From Paracoccus albus (lineage in GTDB: Bacteria > Pseudomonadota > Alphaproteobacteria > Rhodobacterales > Rhodobacteraceae): a DNA stretch of 64,000 bases. The position numbers and the translations under genes were made by a program. The notes beneath the pieces were generated by a model that saw only the letters and a program-made list of their open reading frames with translations, ran no database searches and was not told where the DNA came from. Every line of letters starts with the position of its first letter. Positions within the stretch are counted from its first letter, which is position 1. Of this stretch, positions 36,384-44,413 are shown piece after piece. The stretch lies in contig NZ_CP115775.1 in the NCBI RefSeq assembly GCF_027913035.1, forward strand, positions 3,078,501 to 3,142,500. Reading direction: 5' to 3'.

Positions 36384-37286
36384 TCAGGCGTGCTTGCCGC
36401 GCGCAAACCAATCCAGAAAGGCTTTCAGCCGGGCTGATTGCAGGATTCGCGATGGGTAATAGATGTGAAACTGAAGCGGATCAGGTTCATATTCTTGTAG
36501 CAGCTCAACCAGACGTCCGTTTTCGATGGCCTGTTCCTCTATAATGCGGAACGCCTGCGCCATGATCTGACCGGATCGCAGCGCCAGACCGATGCTGCGG
36601 ATGTCATCCAGACTGATGGATGCGGGGGGATCAAGCTCCAGCGTGTGGTCGCCATCGCGAAAGCGCAAGGGTTCCAGTCGCTGGCTACCGGGGAACCTGA
36701 AGCGCTGAAGGCGGTGACCCTGCAGGTCGCCGGGTGTGGCTGGTTTGCCGTGGCGTTCGATATATTCGGGACTGGCCAGCAACACCCGGCGCAGCGGCGG
36801 GCCAATCGGCAGAGAGATCATGTCCCCTTCCAGCGATTCCCGCAGCCTGATCCCGGCGTCGAAGCCACCCTTCACAATGTCCGTCAGGCGGTTATCCGTG
36901 CTCAGTTCCAGTTGAATGGCGGGATGCGCCTGTATGAACTGGGCAAGCTGCGGCATGACGCAGATTTCCGAGGCCAGATGCGAAAGTGAGATTCGCAGCG
37001 GACCCTCTGGCTGTCCCTCACTGTCGCGAAGGGATTCGATCGCGTTCGACAGTCGTCCCAGCGGTGCGTCAATTTCAGCCAGCAACCGGCTGCCTGCTTC
37101 AGTCAGGCGCAGCGAGCGGCTCGTCCTTGCGAACAGCCGGGTGCCGACCTGTTCTTCCAACGCGCGGATGGATTGCGACACGGCAGAGGGGGTAACGCCC
37201 AGTCGCCCGGCAGCGGCGGTGAATCCACCGTTGACCGCAACCGCACGAAAAACCGGCAACCCGGCAAGGATACGAGCTTCTATCAT
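36384..37286 (-). CDS. LysR family transcriptional regulator
   Basis: The 300-residue protein has the N-terminal winged helix-turn-helix (VNGGFTAAAGRLGVTPSAVSQSI, about residues 19-41). It is followed by the linker helix and a co-inducer domain with GPLRISLSHLASEICV and RLREs-like strands (DAGIRLRESLEGD). The subgroup resembles those of the GcvA/DgdR-like regulators that act on a neighbouring gene. It diverges from the serine hydrolase gene with 99 bp between, which is AT-rich and is the likely binding region. Confidence 0.9.
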   Translation of the reverse strand: MIEARILAGLPVFRAVAVNGGFTAAAGRLGVTPSAVSQSIRALEEQVGTRLFARTSRSLRLTEAGSRLLAEIDAPLGRLSNAIESLRDSEGQPEGPLRISLSHLASEICVMPQLAQFIQAHPAIQLELSTDNRLTDIVKGGFDAGIRLRESLEGDMISLPIGPPLRRVLLASPEYIERHGKPATPGDLQGHRLQRFRFPGSQRLEPLRFRDGDHTLELDPPASISLDDIRSIGLALRSGQIMAQAFRIIEEQAIENGRLVELLQEYEPDPLQFHIYYPSRILQSARLKAFLDWFARGKHA

Positions 37287-37385
37287 TAAGCAAAACTAAC
37301 AGAACGAATAAAAAATACCACATTTTTTCTGTATAATTCTGATCGCATATTGGTTTCCGACCTTGATCGAAGGACGGACCGAGCC
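37287..37385. promoter_or_regulatory. Divergent promoter region between LysR regulator and serine hydrolase
   Basis: This 99-bp AT-rich spacer contains a near-consensus -10 hexamer TATAAT at 37332-37337 facing the serine hydrolase, about 50 bp before its ATG. The -35 region at the right distance is poor in consensus bases, which fits an activator-dependent promoter. A run of A and T around 37309-37328 could be the LysR T-N11-A site. The element boundaries are approximate. Confidence 0.4.
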
Positions 37386-38516
37386 ATGACCCGTATTCAG
37401 CCACAGATGACCGCAAAAATGGATGCCGCAATCGACAGCGCGCTTGCAGAGCGCCGGATTGTCGGCACGGTGACCATGCTTTCAGAGAATGGAAATGTTA
37501 CCTATCGACGCGCCGCCGGTTTCTCGGACCGCGAAAGCGCGCAACAGATGCAGATGGAAGACCGCTTCCGCTATGCCTCGATCACAAAGCTTTTTACCAC
37601 CGCCGCGGCGCTGAAGCTGATTGAAGTCGGGCGACTTGATCCGGCGGCGCCTGTCACAAACTATTTGCCGGATTTTCAACCGCGCTTGGCGAATGGTCGG
37701 ATACCAGTCATCACGATTGATCATCTGATGTCGCATATGGCGGGGTTGGACTATGATTTCCAGCAGCCTGTGCAGGGCCCATATGCCCGCGCATGCATTT
37801 CAAACGGGCTGGATAACAACCGGGCCACGATGGCGGAAAACCTGAAACGACTGTCCGGGCAAACGCTGCTGTCTGAACCGGGTGGAAAATGGCGTTACTC
37901 TATGGCGACCGATGTCTTGGGCGGGGTCATTTCTGCGATATGTGACGAACCCTTGCCAATCGTCGTTGCTGAACTGGTCAGCGGGCCCCTTGGCCTGAAT
38001 GCAGGCTTTCATCGCCATCCCGATCGGCTCGTCCCGACCTATAAGGACAGCGACACCCAGCCTGTCAGGTATGACGAGCAGACGGAAATACCGTTTGGCG
38101 ACGGCATCGTGCTGCGCCTCGACCCGCAGCGTATCGGTCGGAACGACAGAGCCTTCGCATCGGGTGGTGGCGGGATGGAGGGCGACGCGGCATCAGCACT
38201 GGTGCTGATCGAGGCGCTGCGCGACGGGGATTTCCTGTCGCCCGGTATGCGGCAGCAGGCGATGAAGTTGCGCACCCCGCCAAATCAGCCGACACGCGGT
38301 CCGGGTTGGGGCTTTAGCTGGCTGGGTTCGTATCTGATTGATCCGAATGCCGCTGGCACGGCACTTGCCGCCGGGACAATCGCCTGGGGTGGCGTCTACG
38401 GTTATTCCTGGCTGATGAGCCCGCAACTTGGGCGCTGCATGGTTGCGCTGACCAATACCGCACTGGAAGGGATGATCGGGCGTTTCGCTGCGGAAATCGC
38501 TGAAGCGACGGCGTAA
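37386..38516 (+). CDS. Serine hydrolase of the beta-lactamase/EstB family
   Basis: The 376-residue protein belongs to the class C beta-lactamase-like serine hydrolases. The nucleophile motif is Ser65-Ile-Thr-Lys68 in RYASITKLF, and the Tyr of motif two is in WRYSMATDVLGG. The third-box HxG/KTG region may be WGGVYGYSWLMSP. No signal peptide is visible, so it may be a cytoplasmic esterase rather than a resistance enzyme. AAGGA lies upstream of the ATG. Divergent LysR gene suggests induction by a small molecule. Confidence 0.85.
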   Translation: MTRIQPQMTAKMDAAIDSALAERRIVGTVTMLSENGNVTYRRAAGFSDRESAQQMQMEDRFRYASITKLFTTAAALKLIEVGRLDPAAPVTNYLPDFQPRLANGRIPVITIDHLMSHMAGLDYDFQQPVQGPYARACISNGLDNNRATMAENLKRLSGQTLLSEPGGKWRYSMATDVLGGVISAICDEPLPIVVAELVSGPLGLNAGFHRHPDRLVPTYKDSDTQPVRYDEQTEIPFGDGIVLRLDPQRIGRNDRAFASGGGGMEGDAASALVLIEALRDGDFLSPGMRQQAMKLRTPPNQPTRGPGWGFSWLGSYLIDPNAAGTALAAGTIAWGGVYGYSWLMSPQLGRCMVALTNTALEGMIGRFAAEIAEATA

Positions 38517-38628
38517 GGTCCGGACATGGACGGGTCTGGCATTGACTCCGCCGCTGCGCTGCCTTATCGCCGCGATGTCCCGGTTTCCGGGGCCGAGTTG
38601 TTCCGCGACCTTGTAAAACGGAAATATC

Positions 38629-39243
38629 ATGACCCGCTTCATTCCCGGCGCTATCGCCATGGCCATTATCGTGGTGGCCTCAAACATCCTCGTGCAATTC
38701 CATCTGGGCGCATGGCTCACCTGGGGCGCGATTACCTATCCCTTCGCCTTTCTGGTCACCGATGTGATGAACCGCGTCTATGGACCCGCCGCTGCCCGGC
38801 GCGTGGTTCTGGCGGGCTTCGCCATCGGTGTCGTCTGTTCGCTGGTCGCCGCAGGCATGGACAAAACGACGCTTCGAATCGCCATCGCATCGGGCGCGGC
38901 CTTTTTGATTGCACAGCTTCTGGACATTTCCGTGTTCAACGCCATGCGCACAAGCGGCGGCTGGTGGAAGGCGCCTCTGGTTTCGTCATTCTTCGGATCG
39001 GCTGTGGATACGGCACTTTTCTTTTCCATCGCCTTTGCTGCTCAGTTCAGCTTTATCGACCCCGCTGACAACGTCGGCTGGGCGAATGAGATGATCCCGC
39101 TGCTTGGTTTCGGCCCCGCTGCGCCGGTTTGGGCCTCGCTCGCGACAGCGGATTGGTTGATGAAAATGTTGCTTGCTTTGCTGGCTTTGGTGCCATTCCG
39201 CCTCATGGTCCGCAATATCTTGCGTCGGAACGCTGCATTTTGA
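38629..39243 (+). CDS. Queuosine precursor transporter, YhhQ/VUT family
   Basis: The 204-residue protein has about six membrane segments and the DUF165/YhhQ pattern: NILVQFHLGAWLTWGAITYPFAFLVTDVMNRVYG and later the QLLDISVFNAMR, SSFFGSAVDTALFFS motifs. E. coli YhhQ takes up queuosine precursors preQ0 and preQ1. The ribosome site is weak. No preQ1 riboswitch could be recognised in the 112-bp spacer upstream. The structured-RNA candidate begins about 50 bp after its stop. Confidence 0.88.
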   Translation: MTRFIPGAIAMAIIVVASNILVQFHLGAWLTWGAITYPFAFLVTDVMNRVYGPAAARRVVLAGFAIGVVCSLVAAGMDKTTLRIAIASGAAFLIAQLLDISVFNAMRTSGGWWKAPLVSSFFGSAVDTALFFSIAFAAQFSFIDPADNVGWANEMIPLLGFGPAAPVWASLATADWLMKMLLALLALVPFRLMVRNILRRNAAF

Positions 39244-39249
39244 GTTGAC

Positions 39250-39266
39250 TTATCCACAGGCTGTGG
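39250..39266. promoter_or_regulatory. DnaA-box sequence within a palindrome
   Basis: A perfect 9-mer TTATCCACA (the E. coli high-affinity DnaA box) is at 39250-39258, 7 bp after the yhhQ stop. It overlaps a 13-bp palindrome with arms CCACAG (39254-39259) and CTGTGG (39261-39266). A lone box may arise by chance, but it lies directly before the structured-RNA candidate. Confidence 0.4.
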
Positions 39267-39308
39267 CAGGCTTCCTTCAGTGGCAACATTTTGAAAGGAG
39301 GTGGTCCA

Positions 39309-39365
39309 GTGTCGAGAGTGATATTGGAGAGAGGTGTCGGGACAGTCAGGGGGGCCGCGGCCTGA
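39309..39365 (+). CDS. 18-residue micro-ORF within the structured RNA
   Basis: GTG at 39309-39311 opens an 18-codon ORF ending with TGA at 39363-39365; the peptide reads MSRVILERGVGTVRGAAA. The extended 16S-complementary sequence reaches directly into the start codon, so pairing over its full length would cover the start. The ORF is rich in Gly, Val and Arg and has no similarity that I recognise. It could be a real peptide, a leader peptide for an attenuator, or a coincidence inside a structured RNA. Confidence 0.4.
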   Translation: MSRVILERGVGTVRGAAA

Positions 39366-39444
39366 GGGCAGACCCCAGGTTTCAGAACTCTGACTGGGAC
39401 GGTCGGATCTTCGATCCCTAACCGGACCATCTTCGTAGATCTCG

Positions 39445-39483
39445 CGGGTCGTTGCCGAAAGGCACGGCCCGTTTCTATTTTTT
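39445..39483 (+). terminator. Strong intrinsic terminator of the structured RNA
   Basis: A stem of eleven pairs with one bulged T (CGGGTCGTTGCC with GGCACGGCCCG) closes a GAAA tetraloop at 39457-39460. It is followed by TTTCTATTTTTT (39472-39483). The stable tetraloop and the T-rich tail make this a convincing rho-independent terminator on the plus strand. It separates the RNA from the response regulator gene that starts 45 bp on. Confidence 0.85.
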
Positions 39484-39528
39484 GGCGGGCTTCACGGTAC
39501 GTTAGGAACTCTGCGCTATCCGGGCCAG

Positions 39529-40791
39529 ATGAACAGGATAGCACCCGATAGATCACCAGCGACGCCAAAGGCGACCGACAGGCGCCTGATCATGCTGGTC
39601 GATGACAGCCGATGGCAGCGCCGTTTGTTCGCGCGCTATCTGGACGGCACGGATTTCGATGTCGTCGAAGCCGAAAGCGGGGCAGAAGCATTGCGGCTGT
39701 TCCGTCAACGCAAGCCGGACTTTATCCTTTCTGATTGGGTGATGGAAAATATGACCGGCCCCGAACTTTGCGCCGAGGTGCGCGAACTCAGCACGGACAG
39801 CTATACCTATTTCATCCTGCTGACGTCGAAGGCCGATCCCGCGGATATCGCTTATGGCCTTGAAAACGGTGCTGACGACTTCCTGACAAAGCCGACCTCC
39901 TCTGCAGAGTTGCGGGCGCGTATTTGTGCGGCAGAACGTATCCTGCACTTGCAGGAGCGTGCGCGGCGCACCAATGAGAAGCTGACCGAAGCGCTGCGGA
40001 TACTTCACAAAACCCAATCCGCGATGGAACGCGATCTGAAAGACGCGAGCAAGCTGCAGCAAGGTCTGATCGGGGAAAGAAGCGAAACCTATGATGGTTT
40101 TGCCGTATCCAACATCCAGCGGCCCGCCGGGCATGTCGGCGGCGACCTGACCGGCAGCTTTGCCATCAATGCCCGGCGCTTCGGTGTGTTCGCAATCGAC
40201 GTCTCGGGTCATGGCGTGGCGGCAGCCCTGCTGACCGCGCGGCTTGCGACACAGTTCTCCCCGTCAGTCGATCAGAATGCCGCTTTGCTGATAAATGAGT
40301 TCGGCTTGTACGAGGCGCGGCCACCTGCGGTTCTGGCGCGTTATCTCAACCATCTGATGCTGACCGATCTTCAGACGGACACCTATTTCACTATGGTTTA
40401 TGCGATGGTCGACCAGATGAGTGGTGAGGTCCGCATGGTCCAGGCCGGTCACCCGCATCCCATCGTGCAGCGCAGCAATGGCGAGATCGAGATGCTGGGA
40501 AAGGGCGGCTACCCCATCGGCGTCATCGAAGAGGCTGGGTTCGAGGAGATATCACTGACACTCGAACCGGGCGACCGTCTGCTGATCGCGTCGGATGGGC
40601 TGTCGGATGCCACGGATGCATCCGGCGCCATAATGGGTGAGGCTGGCGTTGCAGCCATCATGCGGGCCAATCCGGATGCACGTGGTTCAGATCTTTGCGA
40701 CGAACTGGTTCGGTCCGTCAATGCTTTCAGCGATGGGCGACAAAGCGACGATATTTCCGCCGTTCTGATTGAGCGGTTGAGGCCGATCTGA
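39529..40791 (+). CDS. Response regulator with PP2C-type (SpoIIE-like) phosphatase domain
   Basis: The 420-residue protein has an N-terminal receiver domain (about 18-145) with acidic pair Asp25-Asp26, phosphoacceptor Asp69 in ILSDWVMENMTG and Lys121 in FLTKP. A coiled-coil linker (about 145-180) follows, then an RsbU/SpoIIE-type serine phosphatase domain (about 185-418). Metal-binding aspartates lie in GHVGGDLTG, AIDVSGHGVAAALL, SDGLSDATD and QSDDISAVLI. Such proteins control an anti-sigma/anti-anti-sigma partner, but none is adjacent. No clear ribosome site precedes the ATG at 39529. Confidence 0.9.
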   Translation: MNRIAPDRSPATPKATDRRLIMLVDDSRWQRRLFARYLDGTDFDVVEAESGAEALRLFRQRKPDFILSDWVMENMTGPELCAEVRELSTDSYTYFILLTSKADPADIAYGLENGADDFLTKPTSSAELRARICAAERILHLQERARRTNEKLTEALRILHKTQSAMERDLKDASKLQQGLIGERSETYDGFAVSNIQRPAGHVGGDLTGSFAINARRFGVFAIDVSGHGVAAALLTARLATQFSPSVDQNAALLINEFGLYEARPPAVLARYLNHLMLTDLQTDTYFTMVYAMVDQMSGEVRMVQAGHPHPIVQRSNGEIEMLGKGGYPIGVIEEAGFEEISLTLEPGDRLLIASDGLSDATDASGAIMGEAGVAAIMRANPDARGSDLCDELVRSVNAFSDGRQSDDISAVLIERLRPI

Positions 40792-40867
40792 AGACGTCCC
40801 GGTTGCAACCAATCGCAGAGATTCGCCGCCAGTGGCAGGACCGTTAAGCCCCCCATGCGCCACATTG

Positions 40868-43800
40868 TCAGGCCGCAGCGCCCGCCAGCTCGTTCATCAC
40901 CTTATCGGCCTCTTCACGGTATTTGGCGATGGAAGCATGCTTTACAGGCCCGTATCCGCGCATCTGCATGGGCGCAGACAGTACAGCCTCGGCCTTATCC
41001 ACCCCTTTTGCATTTATCAGCGCCGGAAGGTCATCAAGCACCTTTTCAAACCACCGGATCAGATCGCGTTCCTCGCGTCTCTCGGCCATCCAGCCAAAGG
41101 GATCAAATGCCGTTCCGCGCAATTTCTTGCCTCGTGCGAGTATCCTCAACCCCGGTGTCAGCCATCCGCCAAATTGACGTTTCACCGGTCGCCCGCGTGC
41201 ATCGCGTCGCGCAGGAAGAAACGGTGGGGCGAGGTTGTAGACGATGCGGCCACCTTCCCATTCCGCATCCAGCCGCGAAGAAAACTCTGGCGCGGTCAGC
41301 AGTCGGGCCACTTCGTATTCATCCTTATATGCCATGAGCCGGAACAAGGCTTGCGCCGCCGACCGGGTTAGCTCGTCGGTTTTTTCCTCTGGCAAGGCCG
41401 GCAGGGCAGAACGGAAACGGTCGATTCGGTCTGAGAAGCGTTTGGCGTAACCGCTATCCTGATAGGCCGTCAATTCCGCCGCGAAGCGTGTCAACATTTC
41501 CGGCAGCGCTTCGGCCACGCGGGTCTCTTCTGCAAGTGGCAGCTTCTCAGGCGTGGCCGCCAGCACGCGACCCAGATTGAACGCACGCTGGTTGGCGGGA
41601 ATCGCGGTGCCGTTCAGAACAATGGCCTGCTGCAACGACAACAGCCCGACCGGGACCAGACCCGACTGCCAGGCATAGCCAAGCATCATTACATTCGCGA
41701 AGACACTGTCACCCAGCAAACGCTGGGCGATCTGATTGGCGTCAAACCCTTCGACATTTCGCGCACCGACGGCTTTGCGGATCGCCTCGACCCGCGCGGG
41801 CACGCGCAGATCGGCGTCGCGGTTCAGGACAAGATCACCGGTCGGCATTTCCGCAAGGTTCACAACAACCCGCGTTCCCGGACGATAAAGCGCCGAGGCT
41901 TTCGGGGCGGATGACACGACAACGTCGCAGCCGATCACAGCATCGGCTGACCCCGTCTCGATACGTAGCTGATTGATATCTTCTGGCCGCTCGGCAAGCC
42001 GAACATAGCCAAGAACCGTGCCGAATTTCTGCGCGAACCCGGTGAAGTCCAGCACAGAGGTGCCCTTGCCCTCCAGATGGGCGGCCATGCTGATCAGTGC
42101 GCCGACGGTCACGACCCCGGTACCGCCGACACCGCCCACCAGCAGGTCGTAGGGCTGTGAAAGTGCGGGAAGGGCAGGTTCCGGCAGGTCGCGCATCAGG
42201 GCGTCCATATCCAGATCGACGGCCTGTGCCGTGCGGTGGGTTGCACCTTCGATGGTGACGAAGCTGGGGCAGAAGCCGCCGACGCAGGAAAAATCCTTGT
42301 TGCAGCTGTTCTGATTGATCTGCCGTTTGCGACCGAATGGGGTTTCGACCGGCTCGACGGACAGGCAGTTCGAGGCGACAGAGCAATCCCCGCAACCCTC
42401 GCAGACACGGCTGTTGATGACGACCGCCTTGGCCGGATCCTCCATCAGCCCGCGCTTTCGGCGGCGGCGTTTTTCGGTGGCGCAGGTTTGTTCATAGATC
42501 AGTACCGTGACGCCGGGAATATCGCGCAGCTCACGCTGGACTGCGTCCAGACGGTCGCGATGGTCAAAGCTTGTATCGTCCGGGAACTCGGCGCCGTCGA
42601 ATTTCGCGGGCATGTCACTGACGACGGCAATGCGTTCGACCCCCTCTGCGCGGCAGGATTGCGCAATGGAGGCCGCGCTGACCGGCCCGTCAACGGGCTG
42701 CCCGCCGGTCATGGCGACCGCGTCGTTATACAGGATCTTGTAGGTGATATTTGACTGAGCAGCGACGGCCTGCCGGACGGCGAGAGAGCCGGAGTGATAC
42801 CACGTCCCTTCGCCGAGGTTCTGGAAAATATGTTTGCCGCCATTGAACGCCTGCCGCGCGATCCACGGCACGCCCTCTCCGCCCATCTGCGCATAGCCGA
42901 CTGTGTTTCGGTCCATCCAGCTTGCCATGACATGACAGCCGATGCCGGATGCCGCCATGCTGCCATCGGGGAGTTTGGTCGACGTGTTATGCGGACAACC
43001 AGAGCAGAAATAGGGTGTCCTTGTCGCGCCGGACACATTCAGGGTCAGGTCGGGCACTTGCGCCAGAGCGGCTGCACGTGCGGGCAGGTCTTCGGCCGGG
43101 AAATGCCGGTGCAGGCGCTCGGCAATGATCGGCGCCAGCAGGCGCGGCGATAACTCTCCTGAAAATGGGATCAGGGCCGCCCCGGTTTCGTCATGCTTGC
43201 CGACCATCGCCTGCGGCTTGTCGCCGGGCCAGTCATAGAAATGTTCCTTGAACTGGCTTTCGATGATGCCGCGCTTTTCCTCGACAATCAGAACTTCATC
43301 CTTGTTGCGCACAAAGCGCAGCGCGTCCTGTCGTGCCAGCGGCCAGACCATCCCGACCTTGTAGATGTCGATGCCCAGCCGACGGCATTCGTCCTCATCC
43401 AGCCCAAGCAGCCGCAGCGCCTCCATCAGGTCCAGATGGCCTTTTCCGGTCGTGACGATCCCATAGCGGGCGTCCTTGACGTCATAGATACGGCGGTCGA
43501 TGGGGTTGGCGTTCACAAAGGCCTCGACCGCGCGCAGCTTGTGCGTCAGCCGGGTCTCGATTTCGGGGCTGGGAAGGTCGGCGGGGCGCACATGCAGACC
43601 GCCGGGTGGCGGATCAAAGGGCGGCAAGGTGAATACGCGGTCCTTTGGCAATTCGACCGAGGCACCGGATTCCACCGTTTCGGAGATTGCCTTGAAGCCC
43701 ACCCATGTGCCGGAATAGCGCGACAGGGCATAGCCGTATTCGCCGAAGGTCAGGAATTCCGCGACAGAGGCGGGGTTCAGTACCGGCATGAACCAGGACA

Positions 43801-44302
43801 TGAAAGCGACGTCGGATTGATGCGGCATAGAGGATGAGACACAGCCGTGATCGTCACCCGCAACGACCAGAACGCCGCCTTTGGGTGCGCTGCCATAGGC
43901 GTTGCCGTGGCGAAGCGCGTCGCCCGAACGATCCACGCCCGGACCCTTGCCATACCACATCGCAAAAACGCCCTCGACCCGCGCATCCGGGTCCAGAGTT
44001 GCCTGCTGAGAACCCAGAACAGCGGTCGCGCCAAGGTCTTCATTCACCGCAGGCAGAAAGGTGATGTCATGCGCCGCGAGCCTTTTCTTGGCGCGCCACA
44101 ACTCCAGATCGACAGCACCAAGGGGAGAGCCGCGATAGCCCGATATATAACCGGCGGTGTTCAGACCTGCCGCCTTGTCGCGACGGGCCTGATCCAGCAG
44201 AATGCGAACCAGTGCCTGCGTTCCGGTCAGAAAAACCCGGCCTTCTTCGGCCTCGTAACGATCCTCAAGTGCGTAGCTGTGCGGAATCGACTGATCCAAC
44301 AT
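40868..44302 (-). CDS. Indolepyruvate ferredoxin oxidoreductase family protein (fused alpha-beta)
   Basis: The 1144-residue protein unites the TPP-dependent alpha part and the gamma/beta part of indolepyruvate:ferredoxin oxidoreductase. The N-terminal half has GYISGYRGSPLGAVDLEL and the TPP region CSGCPHNTSTKLPDGSM with the ASGIGCH segment. One [4Fe-4S] motif occurs in CEGCGDCSVASNC, and the C-terminal half has GVGGTGVVTVGAL. It should decarboxylate indolepyruvate or related aryl pyruvates from aromatic amino acid transamination. Electron acceptor ferredoxin is not nearby. It diverges from an Lrp-type regulator. Confidence 0.93.
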   Translation of the reverse strand: MLDQSIPHSYALEDRYEAEEGRVFLTGTQALVRILLDQARRDKAAGLNTAGYISGYRGSPLGAVDLELWRAKKRLAAHDITFLPAVNEDLGATAVLGSQQATLDPDARVEGVFAMWYGKGPGVDRSGDALRHGNAYGSAPKGGVLVVAGDDHGCVSSSMPHQSDVAFMSWFMPVLNPASVAEFLTFGEYGYALSRYSGTWVGFKAISETVESGASVELPKDRVFTLPPFDPPPGGLHVRPADLPSPEIETRLTHKLRAVEAFVNANPIDRRIYDVKDARYGIVTTGKGHLDLMEALRLLGLDEDECRRLGIDIYKVGMVWPLARQDALRFVRNKDEVLIVEEKRGIIESQFKEHFYDWPGDKPQAMVGKHDETGAALIPFSGELSPRLLAPIIAERLHRHFPAEDLPARAAALAQVPDLTLNVSGATRTPYFCSGCPHNTSTKLPDGSMAASGIGCHVMASWMDRNTVGYAQMGGEGVPWIARQAFNGGKHIFQNLGEGTWYHSGSLAVRQAVAAQSNITYKILYNDAVAMTGGQPVDGPVSAASIAQSCRAEGVERIAVVSDMPAKFDGAEFPDDTSFDHRDRLDAVQRELRDIPGVTVLIYEQTCATEKRRRRKRGLMEDPAKAVVINSRVCEGCGDCSVASNCLSVEPVETPFGRKRQINQNSCNKDFSCVGGFCPSFVTIEGATHRTAQAVDLDMDALMRDLPEPALPALSQPYDLLVGGVGGTGVVTVGALISMAAHLEGKGTSVLDFTGFAQKFGTVLGYVRLAERPEDINQLRIETGSADAVIGCDVVVSSAPKASALYRPGTRVVVNLAEMPTGDLVLNRDADLRVPARVEAIRKAVGARNVEGFDANQIAQRLLGDSVFANVMMLGYAWQSGLVPVGLLSLQQAIVLNGTAIPANQRAFNLGRVLAATPEKLPLAEETRVAEALPEMLTRFAAELTAYQDSGYAKRFSDRIDRFRSALPALPEEKTDELTRSAAQALFRLMAYKDEYEVARLLTAPEFSSRLDAEWEGGRIVYNLAPPFLPARRDARGRPVKRQFGGWLTPGLRILARGKKLRGTAFDPFGWMAERREERDLIRWFEKVLDDLPALINAKGVDKAEAVLSAPMQMRGYGPVKHASIAKYREEADKVMNELAGAAA

Positions 44303-44327
44303 GGCGTGCCTCCCTATCTGTGACGAT

Positions 44328-44347
44328 AAGGATAAGTCAAAATCCTT
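44328..44347. promoter_or_regulatory. Inverted repeat between IOR and Lrp genes, possible regulator site
   Basis: Arms AAGGAT (44328-44333) and ATCCTT (44342-44347) form a 6-bp inverted repeat in the 111-bp divergent spacer, 25 bp before the oxidoreductase start. Lrp-family regulators usually bind such imperfect palindromes next to the gene they control, so this is a candidate site. The assignment is from position and symmetry only. Confidence 0.3.
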
Positions 44348-44413
44348 GGTAAATCTGGTCCATTCCGCTACTCAATCGACTGGCTGATGGAAAATGTGAC
44401 CGGATAGATCGTC

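Larger units (their letters stand above)
39293..39483 (+). ncRNA. Candidate structured RNA with 16S-rRNA-tail complement and micro-ORF
   Basis: The segment begins with GAAAGGAGGTGGTCCAG (39293-39309). All 17 bases could pair (one G-U) with the usual alphaproteobacterial 16S 3' end, far longer than a normal ribosome site. An 18-codon ORF, a 7-bp closing stem CAGTCAG/CTGACTG (39343-39349 with 39390-39396), a GGATC/GATCC hairpin (39405-39417) and an intrinsic terminator (39445-39483) follow. No other ORF fills the region. It may be an attenuator-like transcript or a small RNA that engages 30S subunits. The 16S sequence itself is not in the window. Confidence 0.55.

Noticed and set aside
38517..38628. 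preQ1 riboswitch upstream of the YhhQ-type transporter
   Set aside because: I looked for the C-rich hairpin plus A-rich tail of class I and the class II/III patterns; none is present in the 112-bp spacer.
38526..39068. 180-codon frame overlapping the YhhQ gene start
   Set aside because: It lies in another frame of a clear six-helix membrane protein and has no recognisable family; only the first 40 codons are outside that gene.
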